From Williamsia limnetica (GTDB lineage: Bacteria; Actinomycetota; Actinomycetes; Mycobacteriales; Mycobacteriaceae), in contig NZ_QJSP01000010.1 of assembly GCF_003217475.1 (NCBI RefSeq), positions 124,001 through 188,000 of the forward strand: a stretch of 64,000 bases of DNA, read 5' to 3'. Below the pieces are notes generated by a model. It was not told the origin of the DNA. It saw only the letters and a program-made list of their open reading frames with translations, and made no database searches. Below, piece by piece: positions 53,229 to 62,861 of the stretch (the first letter of the stretch is position 1; each line of letters starts with the position of its first letter). Position numbers and translations under genes: made by a program.

Positions 53229-55241
53229 ATGACAACCACATCTGAGGGCAGTAGCAGCGCTGACCTCACCGCGCCTGGACCGAGAACAGCGTCCCACGGC
53301 GGCAACTCCCCACTGAACACCCCGTCGCCGGCCTCGGCTCCCCCGGTGCCCCAGAACGCGTTCCCACCCATCGGCGACTACGCATTTCTGTCCGACTGTG
53401 AGTGCAACTGCCTGATCGCGCGCAATGGTTCGGTCGAGTGGATGTGTGTTCCCCGCCCCGATTCGCCCAGTGTCTTCGGGGCAGTGCTCGACCGCAGTGC
53501 CGGTCACTTCAAGCTGGCCCCATATGGCGTCAACGTTCCAGTCGACCGCCGCTACCTGCCCGGCAGCCTGATGGTGGAGACCACGTGGCAGACCGACACC
53601 GGATGGTTGATCGTGCGGGATGCGCTGGTGATGGGTCCCTGGCACGACAACGAGGCGCGCTCACGGACCCATCGCCGCACGCCGACGGACTGGGATGCCA
53701 AACACATCCTGCTCCGGACCGTACGTTGTGTGAACGGCACCGTCGAACTGGCACTGAGTTGTGAGCCTGCATTCGACTACCACCGCGGTGGTACCAAATG
53801 GGAGTACTCGGGCCCGGCGTACGGCGAGGCGATCGCAACAGCGACCGGGGTGGACGGCGACGCCCGGTCGCTGCGGTTGACCACCAGCCTCAAGCTTGGT
53901 CTCGAGGGCCGGGAAGCGCGGGCACGCACCCGAATGGTGGAGGGCGACAACGAGTTCGTCGCGATGAGTTGGGGCAGCCCGGCGGCCCCGCAGGATTGGG
54001 CCGAAGCGGCGCAGATGATGTGGGAGACCTCCGAGTCGTGGCGTCAGTGGATCAACGTGGGCCGCTTCCCTGACCACCCGTGGCGCAACTATCTGCAGCG
54101 CAGCGCTCTCACCCTGAAAGGCCTCACCTACTCCCCGACCGGCGCACTCCTGGCCGCCGCCACCACGTCGTTGCCGGAAACACCCCAGGGCGAACGTAAT
54201 TGGGACTACCGGTATGCCTGGGTGCGCGACTCGACCTTCGCTCTATGGGGCCTGTACACCCTCGGACTGGACCGCGAGGCCAGCGACTTCTTCTCCTTCA
54301 TCGCCGACGTCTCGGGAGCGACGAACGGCGAACACCATCCACTGCAGGTCATGTACGGCGTGGGAGGCGAGCGCACCCTGGAGGAGTCGGAACTGCACCA
54401 CCTGTCCGGCTACGACGGAGCGCGACCGGTACGGATCGGCAACGGCGCGTACGACCAGAAACAACACGACATCTGGGGCACCATGCTCGACTCGGTGTAC
54501 CTCAACACCAAGGCCACCGAGACTGTGTCGGAGACCTTGTGGCCCGTCCTCAAGGCCCAGGTCGAAGAGGCGATCAAGCACTGGCGCCAGCCCGACCGCG
54601 GAATCTGGGAGGTACGGGGCGAGCCGCAGCACTTCACCTCGTCGAAGGTCATGTGCTGGATTGCGCTGGATCGGGGCGCCAAGCTCGCCGCCATCCACGG
54701 CGAGAAGTCATACGTCATGCAGTGGACCGAGATCGCTGAGGAGATCAAGGCCGACATCCTCGAGTTCGGTGTCAACGACCGGGGCGTGTTCACCCAGCGC
54801 TATGGCAGCGACGCCCTCGACGCGTCGCTGTTGCTTGTGCCTCTACTCCGGTTCCTCCCGGCCGAGGACCCGCGGGTGCGCAACACGGTGCTCGCCATCG
54901 CCGACGAACTCTCTGAGGACGGGCTCGTCCTGCGATACCGGGTCGAAGAGACCGACGACGGGCTCTCGGGCGAAGAGGGCACGTTCACGATCTGCTCGTT
55001 CTGGCTGGTCTCTGCCCTGGTCGAGATCGGCGAACTGCCGCGCGCGAAGGTGCTCTGCGAACGTCTGTTGTCGTTCGCCAGCCCCCTCAAGCTCTACGCA
55101 GAAGAGATCGAACCGCACACCGGTCGACAGCTGGGCAACTTTCCGCAGGCGTTCACGCACCTGGCTTTGATCAACGCTGTCATGCACGTCATCCGCGCCG
55201 AAGAAGCTCAGGGCCACAGCACGTTCATCCCCGCGAACTGA
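53229..55241 (+). CDS. GH15-family alpha,alpha-trehalase-like glycosidase
   Basis: A 670-aa glycoside hydrolase from ATG 53229; an earlier in-frame ATG at 53166 would add 21 residues. A proline/serine-rich N-terminus (about 50 residues) is followed by the beta domain (FPPIGDYAFLSDCECNCLIA, SVEWMCVPRPDSPSVFGAVL). The (alpha/alpha)6 barrel has ERNWDYRYAWVRDSTFAL, containing the conserved WDYRYxWxRD catalytic-cleft motif, and EEGTFTICSFWLV with the second acidic residue. The mycobacterial orthologue (Rv2402/MSMEG_4535) was reported as a trehalase. Glucoamylase activity is the alternative. Confidence 0.88.
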   Translation: MTTTSEGSSSADLTAPGPRTASHGGNSPLNTPSPASAPPVPQNAFPPIGDYAFLSDCECNCLIARNGSVEWMCVPRPDSPSVFGAVLDRSAGHFKLAPYGVNVPVDRRYLPGSLMVETTWQTDTGWLIVRDALVMGPWHDNEARSRTHRRTPTDWDAKHILLRTVRCVNGTVELALSCEPAFDYHRGGTKWEYSGPAYGEAIATATGVDGDARSLRLTTSLKLGLEGREARARTRMVEGDNEFVAMSWGSPAAPQDWAEAAQMMWETSESWRQWINVGRFPDHPWRNYLQRSALTLKGLTYSPTGALLAAATTSLPETPQGERNWDYRYAWVRDSTFALWGLYTLGLDREASDFFSFIADVSGATNGEHHPLQVMYGVGGERTLEESELHHLSGYDGARPVRIGNGAYDQKQHDIWGTMLDSVYLNTKATETVSETLWPVLKAQVEEAIKHWRQPDRGIWEVRGEPQHFTSSKVMCWIALDRGAKLAAIHGEKSYVMQWTEIAEEIKADILEFGVNDRGVFTQRYGSDALDASLLLVPLLRFLPAEDPRVRNTVLAIADELSEDGLVLRYRVEETDDGLSGEEGTFTICSFWLVSALVEIGELPRAKVLCERLLSFASPLKLYAEEIEPHTGRQLGNFPQAFTHLALINAVMHVIRAEEAQGHSTFIPAN

Positions 55242-55243
55242 CC

Positions 55244-55308
55244 CGATCTTGGTGGGTTCTGGCGACCATTTCCGCAGGTCAGCGTCGCCAAAATCCACCA
55301 AGATCGGA
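55244..55308. repeat. Palindromic intergenic element, copy B
   Basis: CCGATCTTGGTGG-GTTC-TGGCGAC and GTCGCCA-AAAT-CCACCAAGATCGG are perfectly complementary in two blocks (13 and 7 bp). It closely matches the element at 3385-3451. It sits between the convergent GH15 and aldo-keto reductase genes, where it can also terminate both. Confidence 0.75.
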
Positions 55309-55316
55309 GCATGCGG

Positions 55317-56351
55317 TCACACCAGGGGCGGATTGAGCTGGGCGAACGCTGCTTGGCGTCGGTAGGGAAAATACGGATACGGGGCGTCTGCGGCGCTCAC
55401 GACATCGAGACGGGCGATCTGCTCGGGGGCGAGTTCCCAGCCCACGGCTCCCAGATTGTCCCGCAGTTGATGCTCGTCGCGCGCCCCGATGATCACCGAC
55501 GACACCGTCGGCCTACGCAACAGCCAGTTCAGGGCGACCTGAGGGATAGTGCGGCCTGTCTCCTCGGCGATGGCCGCGAGAACGTCGACCACCGAGAACA
55601 GAACGTCGTCGTCCACCGGCGGTCCGGCAGCGGCCGTGGTGTGGAGTCGGCTACCTTCTGGAATCGGTTGTCCGCGTCGGATCTTCCCGGTCAGCCGTCC
55701 CCACCCGAGGGGACTCCAGACGAGTGCTCCCACACCTTCCTCGGCGGCGAGCGGCATCAGCTCCCACTCATAATCTCGGCCGATCAGTGAGTAATACACC
55801 TGATGCGCCACGTAACGCGAGAACCGTTGTCGTTCGGCAATTGCGAGCGATTTCATCAGTTGCCAACCCGAAAAGTTCGACACACCCGTGTATCGAATCT
55901 TGCCTTGTCGCTGCAGCAGATCCAGCGTGCCGAGCACCTCGTCGATCGGCGTCCGGGCATCGAAGGCGTGTAACTGGAACAAGTCGATACGATCGGTCCG
56001 AAGCCGACGCAGCGCGAGTTCGACAGCCCGGATCAGGCGCGATCGTGACGATCCCGCATCGAAGGGGCCGTCGCCGGTCGGCAGGCTTGCCTTCGTCGAG
56101 ATGAGCACGTCATCCCGGCGGCCTTCGAGGGCCGCGCCGAGAACTTCCTCCGACGCTCCCGCCGAGTACACATCCGCGGTGTCGAAAAGGGTGATCCCGG
56201 CATCCATACAGAGGCCGACGATAGTTTTGGCCTGTTCGACCCCGGTGTCACCCCAGGCGCCGAAGAGTTCACCCGCCCCGCCGAATGTGCCTGCGCCAAA
56301 ACTCAATTCGGACACGACAAGACCCGACTGGCCTACCCGACGATACTCCAT
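55317..56351 (-). CDS. Aldo/keto reductase
   Basis: A 344-aa AKR (YajO/Kv-beta-like) from the second ATG at 56351. The tetrad is visible: Asp in FDTADVY with its Tyr, Lys in VLISTKASL, His in LFQLHAFD. TGVSNFSGWQL and VIIGARDEHQL (NADPH phosphate-binding) complete the pattern. Divergent from the TetR gene with two operators between, so it is probably de-repressed by a carbonyl compound. Confidence 0.94.
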   Translation of the reverse strand: MEYRRVGQSGLVVSELSFGAGTFGGAGELFGAWGDTGVEQAKTIVGLCMDAGITLFDTADVYSAGASEEVLGAALEGRRDDVLISTKASLPTGDGPFDAGSSRSRLIRAVELALRRLRTDRIDLFQLHAFDARTPIDEVLGTLDLLQRQGKIRYTGVSNFSGWQLMKSLAIAERQRFSRYVAHQVYYSLIGRDYEWELMPLAAEEGVGALVWSPLGWGRLTGKIRRGQPIPEGSRLHTTAAAGPPVDDDVLFSVVDVLAAIAEETGRTIPQVALNWLLRRPTVSSVIIGARDEHQLRDNLGAVGWELAPEQIARLDVVSAADAPYPYFPYRRQAAFAQLNPPLV

Positions 56352-56362
56352 CACAACTCCTT

Positions 56363-56431
56363 TAATGGGACATGTTTCCCGTTAGATGAACGTAGCACGT
56401 CAAATGCACTAAAGGAACCATCTTCCCGTTA
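56363..56431. promoter_or_regulatory. Twin operators between AKR and TetR genes
   Basis: TAATGGGACATGTTTCCCGTTA (56363-56384) and TAAAGGAACCATCTTCCCGTTA (56410-56431) match at 17 of 22 positions, 47 bp apart. Both are roughly palindromic with GGGA/TTCCCGTTA arms. One copy adjoins each gene, matching autoregulation plus control of the AKR. Confidence 0.85.
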
Positions 56432-56441
56432 AACTGGATGA

Positions 56442-57041
56442 ATGACCGAACCCGGAACCTCTCGACCCGGCGGGCGAACCGCCGCCGTCCGAGCATCGGT
56501 TCTTCGCGCCGCCGGCGATGTGATGGCCGCATCCGGATTGTCGGGACTCGACCTCACCGACGTCGCCGTTCGGGCCGGTGTCGGGAAAACGACGGTTTAT
56601 CGGCGGTGGGGGTCAGCGGCGAACCTGGTCACAGACTTGCTGTCGGAGATGGCCGCCGAGTCCTCGCCCCGCTCGGACACCGGTTCGTTGTCAGGCGATC
56701 TGCACGCCAACGCAGCGCTGGTTTACAGAACCTTGTCAGACGAACGCCAGGGACCGCTGTTCAAGGCGATGATCGCCGCAGCAACGTGCGACCGCGTCAC
56801 CGCTTCGGCGTTGGAGCACTTCTACGACACCCGAGTGGCGGAATGGGCGCCATGTGTCACCGACGCCATCTCTCGTGGCGATGCCCCTGAGGGAACGAAC
56901 TCGGAGTCGGCCATCCGACAGGTCTCGGCACCTCTCTACTACCAGTTTCTCACCACGACAAAAAGACTCACCCCAGCCGATGCGGAACGAGCAGCGGACG
57001 CCGCTTTGGCCGCGATCGCCGCGGGCCTCTTCCGAAACTAG
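56442..57041 (+). CDS. TetR-family repressor of the aldo/keto reductase
   Basis: A 199-aa regulator. The helix-turn-helix is LDLTDVAVRAGVGKTTVYRR followed by WGSAANL, after VRASVLRAAGDVMAASG. The C-terminal ligand domain (TetR_C, DUF-type with LLSEMAAES) is of a common actinobacterial group. Start ATG 56442 lies 10 nt beyond the second operator. Confidence 0.92.
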   Translation: MTEPGTSRPGGRTAAVRASVLRAAGDVMAASGLSGLDLTDVAVRAGVGKTTVYRRWGSAANLVTDLLSEMAAESSPRSDTGSLSGDLHANAALVYRTLSDERQGPLFKAMIAAATCDRVTASALEHFYDTRVAEWAPCVTDAISRGDAPEGTNSESAIRQVSAPLYYQFLTTTKRLTPADAERAADAALAAIAAGLFRN

Positions 57042-57070
57042 TTCAAGCCGAGCTACTTTCGGCACGCTCA

Positions 57071-57122
57071 GCGGTGATATCGGCACGGTCGGCGGCGATA
57101 TCGGCACGGTCGGCGGCGATTT
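57071..57122. repeat. 21-bp tandem repeat, about 2.5 units
   Basis: GCGGTGATATCGGCACGGTCG (57071-57091), GCGGCGATATCGGCACGGTCG (57092-57112), then GCGGCGATTT. The unit differs at one base. It lies between the TetR and M3 peptidase ends. Read on the minus strand it encodes a repeating AADRADI heptad in a frame that is not that of the peptidase. Confidence 0.8.
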
Positions 57123-57143
57123 GCGGCCCGCCCCGCTGCGGGA

Positions 57144-59174
57144 TCAGGTGGGGAGCAAACCGCGGCGGCGCAGGAGAGGATCGATCTCGGCGGGACGACC
57201 CAGCAGTTCTTGGTGCGCGATGATCGGGTCGACGCTGTCGCCGCGGGACAAGGTGGTCTCGGCGAATCGCTGACCCAGTTCGGCCGACAGTCCGCCGCCG
57301 GACAAGAACCACTGCTCGGTTTCCGCGTCGAGGACCTCGGACCAGATGTACGAGTAGTACCCGGCCGAATAACCGCCCCCGAAGATGTGATTGAAGTACG
57401 CGCTCCGGTATCGCGGCGGGATCAGATCGGCCGAGGCTCCCGCCTTCGTCAGCGCGGCTTTCTCGAACGCCTCCACGTCGCTGATGTCGTCGGAGACCGT
57501 GACCCGGTGCCACGCCATGTCCAGGATCGCCGCCGCCAGGTATTCGATGGTGCCGTGCGCGGACTCCACATCGGCGTTCGCCCGGGCGGCGTCGGCCAAT
57601 TCTTGAGGGATCGGCGCACCGGTCTGGTGGTGTTTGGCATACTGCTGCAACACCTTCGGGTGCAGCGCCCACATCTCATTCACCTGCGACGGGAACTCGA
57701 CGAAGTCACGCGGCACCGAGGTTCCCGATTGCGATGGGTAGCGCACGGTGGACAAGAGCCCGTGCAGCGCATGGCCGAACTCGTGGAACAGCGTGGTCAG
57801 CTGGTCCACCGTGAGCAAACAGGGTTGCCCTGGTTCGGGTTTCGTCAGATTGAGGACGTTGACGATGACCGGTCGGGTCTTCAGAAGCAGCGATTGGTCG
57901 ATGAAATTGTTCATCCATGCCCCGCCCCGCTTACTGGGCCTGGCGAAGAAGTCGCCGAGGAACAGACCGATGGACGCATTCGACCGATCGAAGACCTCCC
58001 ACACACGAACATCCGGGTGATAGGTCGGCAAACCCGACCGCTCGATGAACCGGAGTCCGTAGAGCTGACCGGCGGCGAAGAACACCCCCTGGTTGAGCAC
58101 CGCATCGAGTTCGAGATAGTCGGAGAACCCGCCGAGCGGTACCGCAGACCGCTGCTGCTCGTCCTTGGCCAGCCAGTAGGTGAGATCAGAGGGGCCGATG
58201 TCCGTACCGACGTCCTGAGCCAGCCGGGTGAGCTCGCGGCCACCGGCTCGCATCGCCGACGACATGAGGTCGGTCAACAGATCTTCGACTGCTTCCGGGC
58301 TCGGCGCGGTCTCCTCGGCGATCACGAACTCGGCGTGATCGCGGTAGCCGAGCAGCCGGGCACGCTCGGCGCGAAGCCTGACGATCTCGAGAACCATGTC
58401 GCGGGTGTCGTTCGGTCCGCCTCGCGCGCACCGATTCACCGACGCCTCGAACACCCGCCGCCGCGTGTCCGCGTCGTCGAGGGCCGCGACGGTGGACTGG
58501 CTCGACGGCAGCTCGATGGCCAACAGATACCCGGTGTCGTGGCCGGCCTCGGACGCCGACCGGCGCGCGGCGGCGATCTGTCCGGAAGAGAGCCCGGCGA
58601 GCTTGTCCACGTCGTCGACCAGGACCGCCGACTCGTTGCTCTCGTCGAGGATCCGCTGTCCGAACGCGGTGGTGAGCGTGGCCAGCCGCTCGGAAATCTC
58701 CCGCATCCGCACCTGCTCCGCGGGATCGAGGCCCGCGCCCGCACGGATCGATCCTCGGTACCGTTTCTCCAGCAAGCGCAGGGACGGCTCGTCGAGGTCG
58801 AGCGATTCCCGGTTCTCGAACAAGGTCTGGATCCGGGCGAACAACCCCGCATGCAGCGCAATGGTGTTGCCGTGAGCCGTCAGCTTCGGCGCGAGCTCCG
58901 TGGAGATCGCGTTGCGCTTCGGGTTGGTGTCCGAGCCGCTGAGGTTGAAGAAGGTGCCTGCTGCCCGGGCGAGCAACTGCCCACTGGCCTCGAGCGCCTC
59001 GATGGTGTTCGCGAACGTGGGGTGCGCCTTGTCCCCCGCGATCTTCTCGATCTCGTTCAGGTGCGCGGCCATCGCCTCGTCGAACGCGGGGACGAAATCA
59101 TCGTCGCTGATCGACGGGAAATCGGGCAGGCCGTGCAGGTGCGGGCTCGGGGCGAGAACCGGGTTCGAAGACAT
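57144..59174 (-). CDS. M3 family oligopeptidase (Dcp/oligopeptidase A-like)
   Basis: A 676-aa zinc metallopeptidase from ATG 59174; the track frame extends 17 residues further without support. The zinc motif is LFHEFGHALHG; the third ligand lies in the downstream helix (FVEFPSQVNEMWA). YFNHIFGGGYSAGYYSYIWS is the M3A substrate-binding region. It degrades short peptides in the cytosol; whether it is dipeptidyl carboxypeptidase or endopeptidase cannot be told. It lies 19 nt beyond the lepA stop on the same strand. Confidence 0.94.
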   Translation of the reverse strand: MSSNPVLAPSPHLHGLPDFPSISDDDFVPAFDEAMAAHLNEIEKIAGDKAHPTFANTIEALEASGQLLARAAGTFFNLSGSDTNPKRNAISTELAPKLTAHGNTIALHAGLFARIQTLFENRESLDLDEPSLRLLEKRYRGSIRAGAGLDPAEQVRMREISERLATLTTAFGQRILDESNESAVLVDDVDKLAGLSSGQIAAARRSASEAGHDTGYLLAIELPSSQSTVAALDDADTRRRVFEASVNRCARGGPNDTRDMVLEIVRLRAERARLLGYRDHAEFVIAEETAPSPEAVEDLLTDLMSSAMRAGGRELTRLAQDVGTDIGPSDLTYWLAKDEQQRSAVPLGGFSDYLELDAVLNQGVFFAAGQLYGLRFIERSGLPTYHPDVRVWEVFDRSNASIGLFLGDFFARPSKRGGAWMNNFIDQSLLLKTRPVIVNVLNLTKPEPGQPCLLTVDQLTTLFHEFGHALHGLLSTVRYPSQSGTSVPRDFVEFPSQVNEMWALHPKVLQQYAKHHQTGAPIPQELADAARANADVESAHGTIEYLAAAILDMAWHRVTVSDDISDVEAFEKAALTKAGASADLIPPRYRSAYFNHIFGGGYSAGYYSYIWSEVLDAETEQWFLSGGGLSAELGQRFAETTLSRGDSVDPIIAHQELLGRPAEIDPLLRRRGLLPT

Positions 59175-59193
59175 GGCCTCGATCCTAGTTGCG

Positions 59194-61047
59194 CTACTTG
59201 CCCTTCGGCTTGTCGCTTGCAGCATCGGACGACAGCGCTGCGACGAAGGCCTCCTGCGGGACCTCGACGCGACCGATGGTCTTCATCCGCTTCTTGCCCT
59301 CCTTCTGCTTCTCGAGCAGTTTGCGCTTACGGCTGATGTCGCCGCCATAGCACTTGGCGAGAACGTCCTTGCGGATCGCGCGGATGTTCTCGCGGGCGAT
59401 GATCTTCGATCCGATGGCGGCCTGGATCGGTACCTCGAACTGCTGACGCGGAATCAGTTCTTTGAGCTTGGTCGTCATCTTGTTGGCATAGCCGGCCGCG
59501 CCGTCCTTGTGGACGATGGCGCTGAAAGCGTCCACCGCTTCGCCCTGAAGCAAGATGTCGACCTTGACCAGACTCGAGATCTGTTCGCCGGCCTCCTCGT
59601 AGTCGAGGCTGGCGTACCCGCGGGTGCGCGACTTCAGGGAGTCGAAGAAGTCGAAGATGATCTCGGCCATCGGCAGCGTGTATCGCAGTTCCACGCGCGT
59701 CTCCGAAAGGTAGTCCATACCTCCGAGCTCGCCGCGGCGGGATTGGCACAGCTCCATGATGGAGCCGACGAACTCGCTGGGCGCGATGACGGTGGTCTTC
59801 ACGATGGGCTCGTAGATGTTGCGGGCCTTGCCCTCCGGCCAGTCGGACGGGTTGGTGACGACGTGCTCGGTACCGTCTTCCATCTCCACCCGGTACACGA
59901 CGTTCGGCGCAGTCGAGATCAGGTTGAGCCCGAACTCGCGCTCGAGCCGTTCCCGGCTGATCTCCATGTGCAACAGGCCGAGGAAGCCGCAGCGGAAGCC
60001 GAATCCCAGTGCGACGGACGTCTCCGGCTCGTACGCCAGCGCGGCATCGTTGAGCTGAAGTTTGTCCAGCGCCTCACGCAGCACCGGATAGTCGGAGCCA
60101 TCCACCGGGTACAGGCCCGAGTAGACCATCGGACGCGGTTCGCGGTAGCCGGTCAACGGTTCGGTGGCGCCATTCTTGGCCAAGGTGATGGTGTCACCGA
60201 CCTTGGACTGACGGACGTCTTTCACACCGGTGATGAGGTATCCGACCTCTCCGACCCCGAGACCCTTCGAGGGCTTGGGATCGGGCGAGACGATGCCGAC
60301 CTCGAGCAGCTCGTGCGTCGTCCCGGTCGACATCATCTTGATCTTCTCGCGCGGGACGATCTTGCCGTCGACGACGCGGACGTAGGTCACGACGCCGCGG
60401 TACGTGTCGTAGACGGAGTCGAAGATCATCGCGCGGGCCGGGGCATCGGACTCGCCGACCGGTGGCGGGATGAGCCGAACCACCTCGTCGAGCAGTTCGG
60501 TGACACCCACACCGGTCTTACCCGAGACCCGCAGGACATCGTCGGCATCGCAACCGATGATGTGGGCGATCTCCGCGGCGTACCGGTCTGGATCGGCGGC
60601 AGGCAGGTCGATCTTGTTGAGCACCGGGATGATGGTGAGGTCTTTGTCGAGCGCGAGGTAGAGGTTCGCCAGGGTCTGGGCCTCGATCCCCTGAGCAGCG
60701 TCGACCAGCAGCACGGCACCCTCGCAGGCCTCGAGCGCACGCGACACCTCGTAGGTGAAGTCGACGTGACCGGGGGTGTCGATCAGGTGCATCACGTAGT
60801 CGGTTCCCGCGACATTCCACGGCAGCCGCACATTCTGGGCCTTGATCGTGATCCCGCGTTCGCGCTCGATGTCCATGCGGTCGAGGTATTGAGCGCGCAT
60901 GTCTCGACCTTCGACCACCCCGGTGACCTGGAGCATCCGATCAGCCAACGTCGATTTGCCGTGATCGATGTGGGCGATGATGCAGAAGTTCCTGATCTTG
61001 GCCGGATCAGTGAACGTGGTATCGGAAAGCCTGGGAATTGAACTCAC
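59194..61047 (-). CDS. lepA: Elongation factor 4 LepA
   Basis: A 617-aa translational GTPase that acts on stalled ribosomes. G1 is [10 protein letters not shown]3 [12 protein letters not shown]4 [13 protein letters not shown] domains follow, ending [20 protein letters not shown], the LepA C-terminal signature. The start GTG 61047 ([13 protein letters not shown]) is taken from family length; the upstream open frame of 976 aa crosses the intergenic region and the antisense hydrolase gene and is not real. Confidence 0.95.
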   Translation of the reverse strand: MSSIPRLSDTTFTDPAKIRNFCIIAHIDHGKSTLADRMLQVTGVVEGRDMRAQYLDRMDIERERGITIKAQNVRLPWNVAGTDYVMHLIDTPGHVDFTYEVSRALEACEGAVLLVDAAQGIEAQTLANLYLALDKDLTIIPVLNKIDLPAADPDRYAAEIAHIIGCDADDVLRVSGKTGVGVTELLDEVVRLIPPPVGESDAPARAMIFDSVYDTYRGVVTYVRVVDGKIVPREKIKMMSTGTTHELLEVGIVSPDPKPSKGLGVGEVGYLITGVKDVRQSKVGDTITLAKNGATEPLTGYREPRPMVYSGLYPVDGSDYPVLREALDKLQLNDAALAYEPETSVALGFGFRCGFLGLLHMEISRERLEREFGLNLISTAPNVVYRVEMEDGTEHVVTNPSDWPEGKARNIYEPIVKTTVIAPSEFVGSIMELCQSRRGELGGMDYLSETRVELRYTLPMAEIIFDFFDSLKSRTRGYASLDYEEAGEQISSLVKVDILLQGEAVDAFSAIVHKDGAAGYANKMTTKLKELIPRQQFEVPIQAAIGSKIIARENIRAIRKDVLAKCYGGDISRKRKLLEKQKEGKKRMKTIGRVEVPQEAFVAALSSDAASDKPKGK

Positions 61048-61137
61048 TCCTCGTGTGGAACGCGTGACCCCCAGTTTCTCATGGCCCGGGCCCGCGACTG
61101 CCATTCGGTGCGCCCCGAGAGCGGTTAGCGTGAGTTC

Positions 61138-61782
61138 ATGACCGTCACCGAATGGGACTCCGAAGGCGTGGTCGGGGCGTTGCATCGACCGTCCGGTACC
61201 GCCGCGGCGGTGGTTGTCCTGGCCCATGGGGCAGGCAGCAACCACAACGCCGCGATCCTGCGAGCGATCGCGGAGGCCCTGACCGAACGCGGCGTGGCGG
61301 TGGCGCGCATCGATCTGCCCTACCGCCAGAAACGACCCAAGGGGCCGCCCAGCCCGTCGGGTGCCGCCGGTGATCGCGCCGGGATCGTCGCCGCGTGCGC
61401 GGCCTTCCGCGGCGAGTCCTCCGGACCGCTCGTCGTCGGCGGACACTCCTACGGCGGTAGGCAGGCCTCGATGGCGGTGGCCGAGGAGCCCTCCATCGCG
61501 GATGGTCTGCTGCTGACGTCCTATCCGCTGCATCCCCCGGGCAAACCGGACCGCCTGCGTACCGAACACCTGCCGGCTATCAGCCGGCCAACGCTGGTGG
61601 TCCACGGGGCCAGTGATCCGTTCGGCTCCACCGACGAGTTGACCGCCGCACTCGGCCTGATCGAGGCGCCGACGAGGCTGATCGACCTGCCCAAGGTCGG
61701 CCATGACCTCAAGCCGGACCGTTCCGGGGCGCCCGCACTCACCGCGGACGCCGTCATCGAGTTCTTCGGGGTCGGTGCATAG
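61138..61782 (+). CDS. Small alpha/beta hydrolase (KANL3/Tex30-like, dienelactone-hydrolase fold)
   Basis: A 214-aa hydrolase with the nucleophile in [13 protein letters not shown], oxyanion region [11 protein letters not shown], acid in VHGASDPFG and His in KVGHDLKPD. The length and GGHSYGGR motif fit the Tex30/KANL3-like family of uncharacterised hydrolases. Adjacent to, and divergent from, lepA. Confidence 0.85.
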   Translation: MTVTEWDSEGVVGALHRPSGTAAAVVVLAHGAGSNHNAAILRAIAEALTERGVAVARIDLPYRQKRPKGPPSPSGAAGDRAGIVAACAAFRGESSGPLVVGGHSYGGRQASMAVAEEPSIADGLLLTSYPLHPPGKPDRLRTEHLPAISRPTLVVHGASDPFGSTDELTAALGLIEAPTRLIDLPKVGHDLKPDRSGAPALTADAVIEFFGVGA

Positions 61783-61791
61783 GCTGTTGCG

Positions 61792-62313
61792 ATGGCCGGA
61801 AAATTCACCTCGCTCGCGATGTCCCTGGTCCGCCAACACGGTCCACGTCTGCTGAGGGAACTGACGAAGTCGAGCAGTGCGCCGTCCCAGCGGTCTGCTC
61901 CATCGGGTAGACCAGCACCATCTCGCAGCGCACCCACCAAGAACCGGGCCCGCCGCATCGACTACTCCCCCGTTCTCGACGGCGCGGCCGATCCGGGCGA
62001 GATCGTCTGGACGTGGGTCGAATTCGAGGACGACGCCACCCAGGGCAAGGATCGTCCGGTCCTGGTCGTCGGCCGCGAGGGCGCCGACCTGCTCGGGTTG
62101 ATGCTCTCGAGCCAGGACCATCACCGCGGCGACACCAATTGGGTCAGCATCGGCACCGGCGACTGGGATCGGATGCGCCGCGAGAGCTTCGTGCGACTCG
62201 ACCGCGTCCTCGACATCCCGGAGAACGGCATCCGCCGGGAAGGCGCGATCCTGCCGCGCGGCCAGTTCGATAGCGTCGCCGATGTTTTACGACGCAGCTA
62301 CAACTGGCAGTGA
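61792..62313 (+). CDS. PemK/MazF-like protein (Rv2405-like)
   Basis: A 173-aa protein. Residues 1-65 are a basic, Ser/Pro-rich tail; 66-173 are a PemK/MazF-fold domain: [53 protein letters not shown] and [15 protein letters not shown]. No adjacent antitoxin gene is seen (upstream hydrolase ends 9 nt before). It occupies the place of Rv2405 in M. tuberculosis. Toxin activity is unproven; the family also includes non-toxic members. Confidence 0.78.
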   Translation: MAGKFTSLAMSLVRQHGPRLLRELTKSSSAPSQRSAPSGRPAPSRSAPTKNRARRIDYSPVLDGAADPGEIVWTWVEFEDDATQGKDRPVLVVGREGADLLGLMLSSQDHHRGDTNWVSIGTGDWDRMRRESFVRLDRVLDIPENGIRREGAILPRGQFDSVADVLRRSYNWQ

Positions 62314-62323
62314 GTTCGCGCGG

Positions 62324-62794
62324 TCAGGACAGTGGAGCCTGCGTCCACTCGTTGACGAACTCGAGTCCGCTGCGGACGAACAATTGACTGACCGGGCAAC
62401 GACGCTCGGTCTCGGAGACGAACCGGGCGAATTGCTGCTCTGTTGCATCTGATTCGACGGTGGCTCGCACGGTGACCTTGTCGAAGTTGGCGTTGCCGTC
62501 GGCCCCCTGCACCAAGACCGCGGTGTCGAGGTCGCCTTGCACCTCGAACTCGAAGGCACCGAGCGAGATCCCCAGATCTTTCGCCACCAACGACGCCGTC
62601 ACCTGATTGCAGGAGGTCAGTGCGCCCAGTGCGTAGAACAGGGGGCTCGGTGCCTCGTCTTTGCCGCCGAACGCCGGGTAGGCGTCGGTGTCGAACTCGT
62701 GGCCTTTGCCCGAGGTCACCAGATGCTGGGCGACGCCGGTACCGGTGGCCGAGACAACGAACGGAACGACGGATTGTTTTGCTGCAGTGGTCAT
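62324..62794 (-). CDS. OsmC-family peroxidase-like protein
   Basis: A 156-aa OsmC/Ohr-fold protein from ATG 62794; a GTG at 62818 is also possible. It contains LGALTSCNQVTASLVAKDLG, where the catalytic cysteine of the OsmC family sits, and ERRCPVSQLFVRSG with the second cysteine. Reduces organic hydroperoxides with thiols. The downstream end is convergent with the PemK-like gene, 10 nt apart. Confidence 0.9.
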   Translation of the reverse strand: MTTAAKQSVVPFVVSATGTGVAQHLVTSGKGHEFDTDAYPAFGGKDEAPSPLFYALGALTSCNQVTASLVAKDLGISLGAFEFEVQGDLDTAVLVQGADGNANFDKVTVRATVESDATEQQFARFVSETERRCPVSQLFVRSGLEFVNEWTQAPLS

Positions 62795-62861
62795 TACACG
62801 ACCCTGCCAGACCGGCACCCTTGGGTGCCGCCTTAAAACCAGCCGGATTCCACGCTGGCGC

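Noticed and set aside
57210-59336. A 708-aa plus-strand open frame
   Set aside because: It lies antisense to the M3 peptidase, which has complete motifs; the frame is Arg/Gly/Val-rich without domains, a typical high-GC shadow.
58900-61041. A 713-aa plus-strand open frame
   Set aside because: Antisense to lepA; composition and lack of motifs mark it as a shadow.
61048-62124. N-terminal extension of LepA to 976 aa
   Set aside because: It crosses the intergenic region and two plus-strand genes; LepA family length and motifs begin at about 61047.
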